From Cunninghamia lanceolata (lineage: Eukaryota > Streptophyta > Pinopsida > Cupressales > Cupressaceae), in NCBI GenBank assembly GCA_027924645.1, contig BSBN01001750.1, forward strand, positions 620,001-684,000: DNA of 64,000 bases, written 5' to 3'. A model generated the notes under the pieces. That model had not been told where the DNA came from, made no database searches, and saw nothing but the letters and a program-made list of their open reading frames with translations. Position numbers and translations under genes: made by a program. This document shows, piece after piece, positions 24,601-35,668 of this stretch. Each line of letters begins with the position of its first letter. The stretch's first letter is position 1.

Positions 24601-25742
24601 ACCCAAATTTTCTATTTTGCACAGAACCACAGGACTTAAATCCATTTTTTTTGCTTTTCAAAAATGAGCAGAACTAGAATTTTAAGTTGAAGACATGAAT
24701 TTAACCTAACTGGGGATAGAAACAAATTATTATTTATCTTCGCAATCATTTAATTGAACTGGAAAGTCACAGATACCAGATAATAATCAGAAAGTAGATT
24801 TAAAGTGACAGAGATCTTACTCTTGAAGTCCCCAAAATTGTGATCTAAAAAGCCCTTCGCTGTCTCTAGAATCCTAGAAACCTCTTTACCCCCTGCAGAA
24901 GCCTTCAGAAAATACTCGTCTAGCTCTCTAACTATCTCTGCAAGATTCTTCTGCTTTCTAGAAAGCACCATCGCTAGATCAGTGCTTTTAGTGTACCAAC
25001 TGATCATAGAGGAGTTGTCATCAGTTTCTCTGCCAGGGGACTTATCAGGAAATCCGTTGTTTATGTTTTCCACTTCTTGTTCATCCTCAAATTCTGTCCT
25101 TGTTTCATCCCAATGTTCTTCTTCCACCGCCACCTGCTGCTGCTGCTTTTTTAGTTCATCTTCTGATATTTGTCTGCTTCTTCTAGGTTCAGAAACATGA
25201 GAAGGAGAGGAGTTGCTAAATGGGTACCAAAACTCCCATGCTGATAACTGGCCTGAAGGTCGCGGTAGTGGGGTTTGTGCTTCCATGTCAGAATCGTGTT
25301 GGGAATTCCAGTTCTGTGTTGAGGCTGTTGAATGCTTGGGAGGAGACGATGGTTTGTTGCTATTGTTGTTGTGGTGATCTGTCAGATGGTCTGTGAAGCT
25401 TGTAGAACTTACAGATCTATGAAGGGTAGAGACAACAGTCTGAGGCTGCAAATACAGGGGAGGAGGTGGTGGTGGTGGAGGAAGAGGAGGAAGAGGTGAA
25501 GGTGGCATGGTGATCTGATAATGACGGAAATGATTATAAGATGAAGCTCTGTTTAACTCCATTGATTCTACTTCTGCAAATTGTTTGAGTGTGGCACCAG
25601 TGTTCCTCAATGCCATCAAGTAGTCCATCTGCGCTTTTGCAAATTCATTCCTTGAATCCACTGCTTGTTTCATCAGTTTCTTTCTCTGCTTACATCTTGC
25701 CACTTTCTCCTCATTGTCAAGCTTGGAAGAAACACAACCCAT
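21651..25742 (-). CDS. DUF630/DUF632 protein, NRG2-like (699 aa, four exons)
   Basis: Exons on the minus strand: 25742-24821, 24354-24170, 23572-23349 and 22419-21651. All introns are GT-AG (466, 597 and 929 bp), and the joined length of 2100 bases is 699 codons plus TAA. Residues 1-60 are the DUF630 domain, starting MGCVSSKLDNEEKVARCKQR, with Gly2 and Cys3 as a likely myristoylation/palmitoylation site. A polyproline run (about 80-95) and a Ser-, Gln- and acid-rich linker follow. DUF632 starts near residue 253 (STDLAMVLSRKQKNLAEIV) and fills exons 2-4, including SWSWSSK, LEKLHAWEKRLYEEV, ENELYPQLLELSDG and MQMWRSMYECHQ. The C-terminus is basic and helical. In Arabidopsis a member of this family, NRG2, acts in nitrate signalling and binds NLP7. 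Grass relatives affect leaf rolling. Which paralogue this is cannot be told from sequence alone. Confidence 0.93.
25440..25507 (-). repeat. GGT/GGA microsatellite encoding a polyproline run
   Basis: Plus-strand GGAGGTGGTGGTGGTGGAGG codes, on the minus strand, for the PPSPLPPLPPPPPPPP stretch in exon 1 of the NRG2-like gene. Such runs vary in length between alleles in many plants. The run lies in the linker, not in a conserved domain. Confidence 0.85.
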
Positions 25743-27000
25743 CTGTGCTACTCCCCACCCAAAACAACAAGAAATATAAAACTATTCTGTACAGACTGGT
25801 CAGGTAGCTCCCTCCACAGTTCTGACCAGAATATCAAACCTTAATCGAACAGCTGACTAGGTAGAAACAATGCCCAGCCTCCCCTAATAAATACATGCAT
25901 TCATTGTAACCCCATTGCAATTAAAAGACAACAACCGAAACCCATTGTACTTCCAAAACTAATTCAGGGTATTCCAGGCTAAAAACATTATATGTACTGA
26001 CTGCCAGCATTGAATGAGCAAACTCCCCAATTCTCTCTAAAAACAACTAGAAACAAAATAAAATAAAATGGCTCTTTGCATATCTCTTCCCTAACCTCAG
26101 TTCTGCTTTCTCAATACCCACTACAAAACAAATCACTTCACCTAATTTCTTCCCCTCTGGAGATTTTCAACCGTCAATGAACAGAAGCACAAGAATCTTA
26201 CATTCACTATCTAATACAAACGTCTCACAACTTCACTATCTAATACAAACGTCTCACAACTTTTTTGGGCAGATTTAAATTTCAGCCTTCAATCAACAAA
26301 GTACACAAACACAACCTCTCTACTGCAACAATTACTAACTTTTTGGTCGACATCAATCAACAAGCCCAGCAATTCTAAGCTACTGGCATTCCACAGGTCT
26401 CTGTTTAACCCACATTAGATTTCACAACAACAATGCACACAAGCACAGTTCATCTGAAAATCAAATGGGTATCAACATACTCTTCACCTGAGAATGAACA
26501 AGACCCCATTTGAGATCACTCCTCACAACCAACCAATCTTAACTACATGGTCAACTGCAATATATATTCATTGAATATACACCCCACTAAGCTTGAGACA
26601 CAACCCCCACCTATAATCTCAATGACATTGATGCCACCAAAGGACTACTGCAACACCAGCTAGTTATAATCACTAAGGCCCACCTAATCTACTTATCGAA
26701 CCAGTCAATCAAACCTTCTTTTCCCAGAATATCTTCCTAATTCCCTCTAAAGCAATACCCACCACCCCAAGATACCCAAAAACATGCTCAGAACATTTCC
26801 ATTCTAAATTCCTCAATCCTAATCCCCATCAATTCCGCTGCCTCAATCCAAGTATCTAACACTTGCATTAAATCCTGAAACTTTCACTCAATTCATCGCA
26901 ACAAGAAAACTGAAAAGACCATGATAATCAACCCCTCAAAGACTGTGCCCATCAAACTTTGACCAATGCCATCAACCATCCCTTAATCCATAAAGAACAC
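25743..27000 (-). promoter_or_regulatory. 5' flank or leader of the NRG2-like gene, G-poor on the plus strand
   Basis: The plus strand is strongly depleted in G (C/A-rich), so the gene strand is T/G-rich. The start context on the gene strand is GTAGCACAG then ATG, preceded by a T-rich run, so a 5' untranslated intron could end right before the start codon. This is inference, and no donor site was fixed. A 29-bp tandem duplication lies at 26203-26260. Confidence 0.35.
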
Positions 27001-29190
27001 ATAAAATTTCTTATCAATTATTATGAATCTTACGTAACATTTCTTGGTATTCCATTAACTTTTTCTTTTTAATTTGTGCACAGCATTTGTGTTTTCCTAT
27101 GGTAGAAATAGTTGTGTTATTATTGAAAAACAAAACTTTACGGTATTGCATTAAAGGCAGGTCCCATGGCCAAATAGAAACCAAAACGAAAGGGTTTTTT
27201 CAATCCATGACACATAATTAAATGAATGAAAGAATTTTTTAATAACATCTACTAATCCAAAAAAAATCATTAAATTAAGAGTTACAATATAAAAGTATTA
27301 TTAGTATATAGTGTACATAACTTTAATATATAATAATAAATATAACAATATTCAAATTATTCACCCTAAATTAAAAATAGTATTAATATAATAAATTTTT
27401 TTTCTAATATATAATAAAAATAGCAATACTTCTAAATTACTAATTTTAAAAAAAATTAATTAAAGATAAGAGGAAAACCTCATTTTCATTCTTTAAGAAA
27501 ATTGAATACAATATTTCAAGTGCTCAAACTTTAGTGACTTGGCTAAGGTCTTGTTAGCACCTATAGGCAACCCACTATTAATTAGAAGGTCTATTTTTAT
27601 TCCAAACTCTATTGTTAAAGCTACATACATTTCTATCTTATTATTTTTTATTTTATACATAAATATTATTAGACACAAGATTCATAATATAAATGCTTTT
27701 TGGATTAACATTTAGAATTAATTAATATAAAAAGAAATATATGATTTTGTTATATAATTGTAAGGGTGAAAAGCACCACTTTTTATCATTTATTTTAGAT
27801 TCACTTTGGTCTTTTGACCCCAGTGTAATTGTTTAGTATGTAATTAATAGATTTGTGTGAATGTTGACATTTTTATCCAAGTCTAAATTGAACTTGACTC
27901 TACACATCGTAAGGATTTGGATTCGATCTTCATCCTTCCCATTCATTATCTCGATTCAAACTCGCATTGATAGTTTTGAACTTGGTTTAGAAGTGAATGT
28001 AGAGTTTTGACCCCCAAATTTCTAAAATCAATTTAGTCTTGGGCCTAAGCCAACTTAATCCTAATTAGTTGTCATCTACCAACTTAAATGAAGATTATTT
28101 AAAACTGCACACTACACTGTTGTATATAAAGATAAAGTCTTAATTCATTTAGACATCATAGGATCATGTGCTATCACTCAATACTAGTGCATTTGAGAAA
28201 CATATATGATCATTGAGAGCATAGCATGAACATCCACATTCATAAGGACGTACTTATGCATATGAATATTTCTTGGTGTGTCTAAAAACTCATTCAAAAT
28301 TGTTAAATCGATCCAAATGTTTAATTAAGGTCAAAGATGGGAAATTAGTCGCCTTCCTCTCCTAGTGTAACAAACTCTATTAATGCTCTTTAGTGCCATC
28401 ATATCTAAATTATCATAGGCAAACACATTTATGGAAATAAGAGCTAGCAAGGTTAAAATTGTAACAAGTCAAAACTGCAGAGTGAGTTTGAGGCTACAAA
28501 AACATAGATTAAAACTACATGTTCAAGATTGAACCAGAATAGATAACAATTATTGTTACAATATGTCAAAACCTAAGTGATACAAAGCTATTTGTTAAGA
28601 GTAAAGATGAATCACTAAACACAATCGCAATAAAATATTCCTCATCTTTTTATACTAAATACCCTAATTATGTTTATCAATTTTCATAATATATTTATAT
28701 AACGTTTTAAAAATTAATTAAAATAATTTAATCATTAGTACTTATTATTTTTATTTACTCCTAACTTATTTTAAAAAAAATGTTTTTATTTCTCTTTAAT
28801 AATTAAATAACTAATAGAAATAAATTATAAAGATTTTTCACTCGTAGCTATAATTATGCCAAGAGGCATAACCTACAGTGGTAATAGGGGGAAGAAGCAT
28901 CCCATGTCATGACCATGAAAGAAAAAGTGAAAGAAAAACTATTTAGAGTTGACATTTATTTTTTAAATATAAAGACATCAAATTTTAAAACAATATATTA
29001 ATATGAAACTATTAAAAAGTAACATATAAGTATGTAATATTTACATAACTTTTTAAATTAAAAAATAAAAAATAAAAGAATTCCTGAAATAATGAATGAT
29101 GGTTTTTCCAAAAGTAAAATTAAAAATTACATACAAAAGTAAAACAAGTGTATTAAAAAAATATAATTTTTCACATAAAAATAAAGTAAA
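27001..29190. other. AT-rich spacer, no gene
   Basis: Very AT-rich with A- and T-runs. Nothing coding on either strand. No terminal repeats were found. Confidence 0.5.
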
Positions 29191-29194
29191 CAAT

Positions 29195-29580
29195 TTAGAT
29201 AAAATAAAGGAAATCCTGGCCTTGCGAGTGGTGGAAGGATCATTAGAGATAGTAAAGGGTGTTCTACGGTGGCTTTTGCAGGGTGTTTGGGATCTTGATC
29301 AAATCGTGTTGCGAAAGCCTCGACAACCTTCTATGGTATTAAACTTGCTAGAGAGCTTAAGGTCTCCCACCTGATTGTTAAGAGTGACTCTCTTAACATC
29401 ACTAATTGTCTCAAAGGTCTTTCATCCCATTCATGGAACATTAGTAATATTATCAAAAACTCAATAGAACTCCTTAATTCCTTCATTGAGGTCAAAATTA
29501 TACATTTCTATGGAGGGGGGAATGGGCTAGCTGATTTGCTATCCAACATGGGTGGTAGGATGAAAGGTCTAAGACATTAG
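29195..29580 (+). pseudogene. LINE ORF2 C-terminal RNase H remnant
   Basis: One frame reads IIRDSKGCSTVAFAGCLG, a stop, NRVAKASTTFYGIKLAREL, then HLIVKSDSLNI and GGGNGLADLLSNMG, ending in a TAG near 29580. This is the pattern of the RNase H-like domain at the end of plant L1 ORF2, with a carboxylate in IVKSDS and another in GLADLLSN. There is one internal TGA. RT is not seen upstream, so the fragment is 5' truncated, and the upstream flank is AT-rich. Confidence 0.7.
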
Positions 29581-29689
29581 AGGGAGGTGGAAAATTTTCC
29601 ATTAGAAATCATTGATGGCATTAATAATGAGATGACCTTATGATCTTGTGATTATGGATTCTTTTCTTGGCTAGACCTATACGGTTGGT

Positions 29690-31500
29690 ACTTGGTCCTT
29701 ACAAAATGACATAACAAGGTACACTATGAGATTATCCAAGATTTTCAACCTTAATCTTGCTAATGGAACCATGGATAATCTTTCCATCCATCAGCGCAAG
29801 TTGTCATTTAACCATCATTACTATTACTTCCAAGATCATTTGCATATGTTCTCATTCAAGTGGCTTCTAGAGAATTCCAAACTCTTGTCTTGGCTTCTTC
29901 TATCCAGGGGCATTCTTGTTTTTCTGTGTGTCAAATTTGGTGAAGGGTAATTGGGTGTTCACAATGGGTGGAGAGAGGTTACAGATTGAACCATCCTCCT
30001 ATGAAGAGGTCAAAAAGAAAGCCAAAGTTTGGCATATCCTTTGCAAGGGTAATTTGGCTCTTTTATTGGAGTACATAAATGACTATGACCCTCTTGTCTC
30101 TAGAGAATTTGCTAAGTGCTAGAAGGGCAAAAAAGTCACTATAAGAGGCCCAAGCTTTGAAGTTTATGAAGAAGGCATCGATGCAAGTATAGATTTATCC
30201 ACTAAGGGTATAAAGACCCATAAGGCTAGCAAATCCAAGAGGAAAGAGCATATTGGTTCCTTCCTCAAAGGAAAGAAAAAATTAGTTAGCTACTAAAAGG
30301 TTATCTGTATGAGGCCTTCCCAACACCCTAGGATGAGGTAAGTTTTTAATTCATCAAATACTTCACTCTAGAAGGTCATTACAAATGTATTTCTTATCAT
30401 TTTCCTTTCTTGAATCATCTCAGACATAGGCATGTGGTTAGTTTCCTTTTTTACCTGCCCATGGCTATTGAATAGTTCATGGTAGACGTGTTGGATAAGA
30501 TTGAACTACTCCTCCATCAAGGTCTTATCTTCTACCTTTACATGTTTGAGAAGTCTATGAATTCCATCTCTAAGTCTAACCCCAAAGTGGCATTGAAGGA
30601 AAATGTGCCATCCAATTTGTGTTCTCCGAGTCATTCAAAAGGCAAAGTTTGTTCTCCTCCCAAGGTTGTTGCTATCAAAATTCTTGCTTCCAATCCTCCT
30701 ACTTTTAGACTTGCTACTAGGGTCATCCATGGTAGGCCCCCTATCCCCACCAATTCTAATGTTGTGGATAACCCGAATGTTGACCTCTTGCTTTTGAAGT
30801 TATTCCTACTACCAAAAATAAAGGAAAAGCCATTGAGGTAAAGGATCCCTCTAAGATTGATTGTGACACCTTTTTTGATGTGTCTAATAATAGTCTGAGG
30901 AATGTGTTAAATGAGCTAAGAGGTTGGATAAAAATGCTTCTAGAAGGACTATTGATCATTGTATATGCTCACGATGTGAGGTTCTTTACTCCAAAATTAA
31001 AGCTCTTGAAGACAACTTTAACTTGCAGTACAACATCTTCAAATAGTTCAAAAATGAAAATGAACACATGAAGGAGAGAATGGCTACCCTTCATAGGTAG
31101 GTTAATGTTGATGTCCCTAAAGTAGATGTTAATGTTATTTTTTTAAAAGGGAATGGGACAAAATCAAGAATCTCAGCATATTGTTTGTAGAAATTAATGA
31201 GTTGAAGGAGAGAATGATATGGGTTGAGAATAAACAAGACTCCCTGATGGCCTCACTGAATAAGGCAATCCAACTTAGCAAGACCATAATGAAGAAATCT
31301 GTCACCAACATTTCCATGTTGCATGAAAGTTTCCTTAAGAGAAAAATGCTAGTTGAAGTTAGGGGTCCTTATAAAAGGACTAGATCTCAACAGTTGTAGA
31401 AAGAGATCAAGGTTATGGACTTGGATAATGAAGGCATTGAAGATAACCTAGAATTTCTCAGAGAGGGGTGGGAAGTTGTTTGTCATCTAAAGGAACTATT
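29690..31500 (+). pseudogene. Unrecognised broken coding region, retroelement-like
   Basis: Successive open blocks in changing frames seem to form one decayed protein. They include GNWVFTMGGERLQIEPSSYE then KVWHILCKGNLALLLEYIND (about 29950-30090), PLVSREFAKC followed past a stop by KGKKVTIRGPSFEVYEEGID (to about 30185), a basic stretch SKSKRKEHIGSFLKGKKK, a Ser/Pro-rich block (30550-30840), and a coiled-coil-like block INELKERMIWVENKQDSL (about 31186-31240). The pattern of a short globular block with VTIRGPSFEV followed by low complexity loosely recalls plant transposon-associated proteins. I do not recognise the family. At about 31640-31710 a 3'-tail-like stretch ends in an A-rich run. Confidence 0.4.
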
Positions 31501-31869
31501 TTCTTTGTAGCTTGTTGTTGTTGTTCGTCTCCTATTGGTTTGTTGTTTTTGTTACTTTTTTATCTTGCTTCTAGCTGTTGAACTCCATCCCTCATAGAGT
31601 TCTATTTCTTTGTGTTTTTTAGTCAACGTTTGATCTTCTCTCTTATTTCCCCATTGTAAAAGGGTTTGAGCCCTTTCAAAAATCTATTTTACCATTCATG
31701 ACAAAAAATAAAACAATTCTTAAATATAAATTAAAATTCATTTATGTAACAAATAAAATAAAATATTTTTAAAATATAATAAACTAATATCTATACTAGT
31801 TATTTTCATAAATTAAGATTTTCTTACCTTTATTTTTCTTAATTTCAATGGTATATTTTCAAGTTCCAT
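31501..31869. other. No gene; T-rich then A-rich tail
   Basis: T-rich stretch with repeated TTGTTGTTG and TTTCTTTGTG words, then CCATTGTAAAAGGGTTTGAG near 31650 and an A-rich end near 31700. This could be the 3' untranslated part of the preceding retroelement-like unit. Confidence 0.35.
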
Positions 31870-32051
31870 TAACTTTATCTCTGTCATTTCTAATTATTAA
31901 TAGAATATTTTTTTAATTATATTTTTTAAGGGTAAATATAAACTTTATATGGGTCCCCTTTTAACTTTATCTATCATTTCTAATTATTAATAGAATAATT
32001 TTTTAATTATATTTTTAAGGGTAAATATAGGCTTTATATGGGTCCCCTTCT
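31870..32051 (+). repeat. 102-bp tandem duplication in AT-rich DNA
   Basis: Units start TAACTTTATCT at 31870 and TAACTTTATCT at 31972. Both contain AATTATTAATAGAATA and end with TTTATATGGGTCCCCTT. They are nearly identical. Confidence 0.85.
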
Positions 32052-32429
32052 AAAGAGAAAGAAAATTAAAGATTATAAATTAAGCACCGTATATTTCTAG
32101 CATATTAAATAAAGAAACCTTGTCTTAAAAATACAAGGAATTTTGAGTTACAAGGGCACTAAATTTAACTTCAAAATTTTCATGAGATTTTTGTGACATC
32201 ATCAATTTTTATAATTTTTACAATAGAAAAGTGACTTAAATTTAAGTTTATTAATTGAAAGAATTGGGAGTGAAAATTAAATCCAAGGTTGGTTGACTTA
32301 TCAACAAGGAAATTATCTTTGTAAAGAGTATGGACTTACTCAAAATTAATATTAATTTTAACCATTTAGAATTTTTCCAAAAGAAAGTATTTTTTAATGT
32401 TTTATTGATTCCTTCTTGAATGCATTCAT

Positions 32430-35400
32430 AATGACAACTATGACCTTAACATGTAGCTAGAAGTTGGAGGAGAGCACAAGGCAAATGCATAGAATACTTT
32501 AACCTCGTGGTTTCAAAACATTACCTTGCACCTATAGTGTAGGGGCTCACCTAAGATGCCCCATCAAAGTTAATTTTGATGTTGCCTTCAAGGGAAGGGG
32601 TAATTTAACAAACTTTCCATAATTCTTTTAGTGATAAGACTATAATTGGTAGGAAACAAATAAGAGGCAAGGTTGCTACATAAAGAGGGAGACTACTACT
32701 AAGGAGCAAATCTCATGAAGGATTCTTTTAATTGACCACTTTGCTAATAACAATCACCAACTAGCTCAAGAATCTACCCAAAATCCACTTCTCCCCAATG
32801 AAAATTCTTCTATTTCTCCTTCCATAATGACCAAGATATTAGTGGAGAACCTTGACTCCAAATTAGCTCCCAAACTCAACTAAATTTCCCTTTCCAAATA
32901 TGCAACAACACAACCAATGTTAAAGGACAAATCTAGAGCTTACCAATTTTTCCAATGAACTAAGTGTAAACATTACACACACAGAAGGGCCACTAAATCA
33001 TATTCATTGAAGCCTATCAAATGCCAACACTCAAATTCTTACAACCAATCAAAAGAAGTCCATAGACTACTAGGGAGGGAATTATAGTTCTAGATTCCTT
33101 GTGGAGGAAACAATGGCCTCTCATTATGTGCAAATAACTATTTGTAACTAGCATCGGAAGAATATGAACCATTATTTATTCCTATCTAAACAAATTTATT
33201 TTCTCTCAAAATTAAAGGGCAACTAATCAAATTAACCCAATTCCATAGAACTTATGCCCCAACAATGTTAATATCAACTACCTATCTTGGATTCATTTAA
33301 CACAATAAGCAACCATGGTTAGAACAAGGGGGAAAATAATCAACAAGTGAGGTTCCCCAAGAAGATAAAATTCTTTCTTTAATGTAGGACCATGTGGTCC
33401 AAATATTTACTTCTAAATACTTGACTCCGTTTATTTACACCTTAACATTATTTCAACACCTCCAAATTAGCTTGGCACTTAAAGTTGTATTAAATGACTC
33501 CAAATTATTTAACCCTAGACCACCTTTAGGGAGACAAATCTCATGCCAACTCACTAAAGAAAACTTGTGACTCAATGCATCTCCAATCCACAAGAAAGAC
33601 TAAAAAAGATCAGTCATTTACTCCACTATACATGTAGGTGCTTGCTATATTGAGAACAAATAAACATGTGTTGCTTGTAGAACTGATTGGATTAGGAGTA
33701 TGCACCCTACAAAAGTCAAGGACTTACTCTTCCATGAGTTGTGGTGATGTCACAATCTACCTGATAAAGGTTCCCACAATTATTTCCCCATCATTCCTAC
33801 AAAGAGAGGAGCTCTAAGATAGGTGCTAGTGAAGGTTTTGAGCTAGAACCCCAACACTCTTAAAATCACATGTTGCCTACCTAAAGTAACAATAAAGAAT
33901 AAAACTTTTGATTTCTATAAGATGATCTCCTATCCTAATGCTCTTTCAAATTGATTTAGAAAAGCATTCATATTTGTAGCCTCATGAAGGGATGCCTCAC
34001 CAAACAATAGGGCATCATCAACAAATTATAGATATGTCATTGGGTCTAACTTGGAAGTGATCTTCAACCCCTTTATTTTTGTTTGATCCCTTGTAGAGAA
34101 AATGCAAGTCCATGGGGTCTAAATATTTACTTCTAAAGGATTGACTTTGGACAATACCTTAACATCATTGAAACACCTTCAAAATATCTTGGCACCTAAA
34201 GCCACATTAAATGCCTCCAAATTATTTAACCCTAGACCACCTTTGGGGAGACAAATATCTTGCCTACTCACCAAAGCAAACTTGTAAATCAACGCATTTC
34301 CCTTCCATAAGAAAAACAAAAAATGAACAATTATTTCCTCCATTATAGATGTAGGTGCTTTCAAGAGTGAGAATAGATACGTAGGTGTTGCTTGTAGAAT
34401 TGATTGGATTAGAAGGATGCGCCTTGCAAAACTCAAGGACTTACTCTTCCATGAGTTGAGGTTATCTCACAATCTACCTAATAAAGGTTCCCATTATAAT
34501 TTCATGTCCTTCCTACAAAGAGGATAACTCCAAGATAGGTGCTAGTTAAAGGTTCCTAGTTAGAATCCTTATACTCTCAAAATCACATGTTGCCTACCTA
34601 AAGGAACAATAAAGAAAAAAGACTTTTGATTTCTCTAAGCTTATCTCTTATCCTGGTGCTCTTTCAAATCAATTCAAAAGAGCCTTCATATTTTTAGCCT
34701 TCTAAAGGGATTCCTCACAAAACAAAATGGCAACATCAACAAATGTAGATGCATTCATGTATCATGGGGTCTATATTAGAAGCAATATTTACGTCTTTTA
34801 TTTTCATTTGTTCCCTTGCATTAAGTAAAGATCCACCCAAAGCTTTAAGCAAAATAATGAACAAATAAGTCAAGATTGGCTTTCCCTATCACAATCCTCT
34901 ATCCCCTTTGAAGAAGTCACAAGGTGAACCATTAACCAAAATAGAGAATCTTGGGGTAGAAATGTAATCCTCAACTTAGTAGATCTAATTCAGGTAGAAA
35001 CCCAATTTAAAAGCATAAATTTCAACAAAAATTCCCAATCGACTCTATCATAGGCCTTATTAATTTCTAATTTCAACATCATACTTCTTTCATATTAGAG
35101 GTTAGAGAACATTGAGCTAACTCATGGGCAACAACACCAAGGATATATGTCTATTTTCCACAAAGCCCCCTTTACTACAAACTAATAAAATTAAGACAAC
35201 ACTTTAATCTATAATGTGCAATTAACATAGAAATGATCTTGCACACTATATTGCACAAGACAATAGGTTAGTATTTGGCATCATCTCATACTTGTTCTTT
35301 TTTAGAATAAGGGTGAGTAGGGTTGCATTTAGTTCCTTTAGATTCTTTTTTAAGACTTGGATTCCTCAACTGCTAACATCACATCTATGCTCACTATACT

Positions 35401-35640
35401 CCAAAAGGCTAAGAAAAAAACAAGGGGGAAACGATTAGGACCTAGGGCCTTATCCTTCCCTATACTAAATATTCTTGTTCTAATATTTGCTTGTGCTTTA
35501 CATCAATCTACCATGTAAAGAACAATTTCTAGAAATACCCCACTACTTCTAACTTAATATCTTTGAAACTATTGGCTATAGGACAATCTCCTCTCATTAG
35601 TGAGTGAAAAAAATTGGCATTCCTTCTTCCCACAATGGCC
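32430..35640 (-). pseudogene. LINE ORF2 remnant (RT to RNase H)
   Basis: Read on the minus strand from high to low coordinates. RT N-terminal part: NATLLTLILKKN (about 35325). RT middle: LFWLMVHLVTS, with GKPILTYLFIILLKALGG (about 34880). RT active site: FVDDALLFGEA (about 34010). Post-RT block: ILLIQSILQATPTYLFSLLK and ICLPKGGLGLNNLEAFN (34436-34190). RNase H start: INFDGAS (about 32570). No endonuclease domain was seen, so the copy is 5' truncated or eroded. Stops and frame changes are frequent. It contains a 721-bp tandem duplication (33401-34842). Confidence 0.8.
33401..34842 (-). repeat. 721-bp tandem duplication inside the LINE remnant
   Basis: The blocks AATATTTACTTCTAAA at 33401 and at 34122 start two head-to-tail copies. 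The same order of words follows in both, such as AATTATTTAACCCTAGACC and CTTACTCTTCCATGAGTTG. The copies have diverged clearly, so the duplication is old. Both include the coding block CLPKGGLGLNNLE. Confidence 0.85.
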
Positions 35641-35668
35641 TTATGAAATTATAAAATATTTTGTTAAT

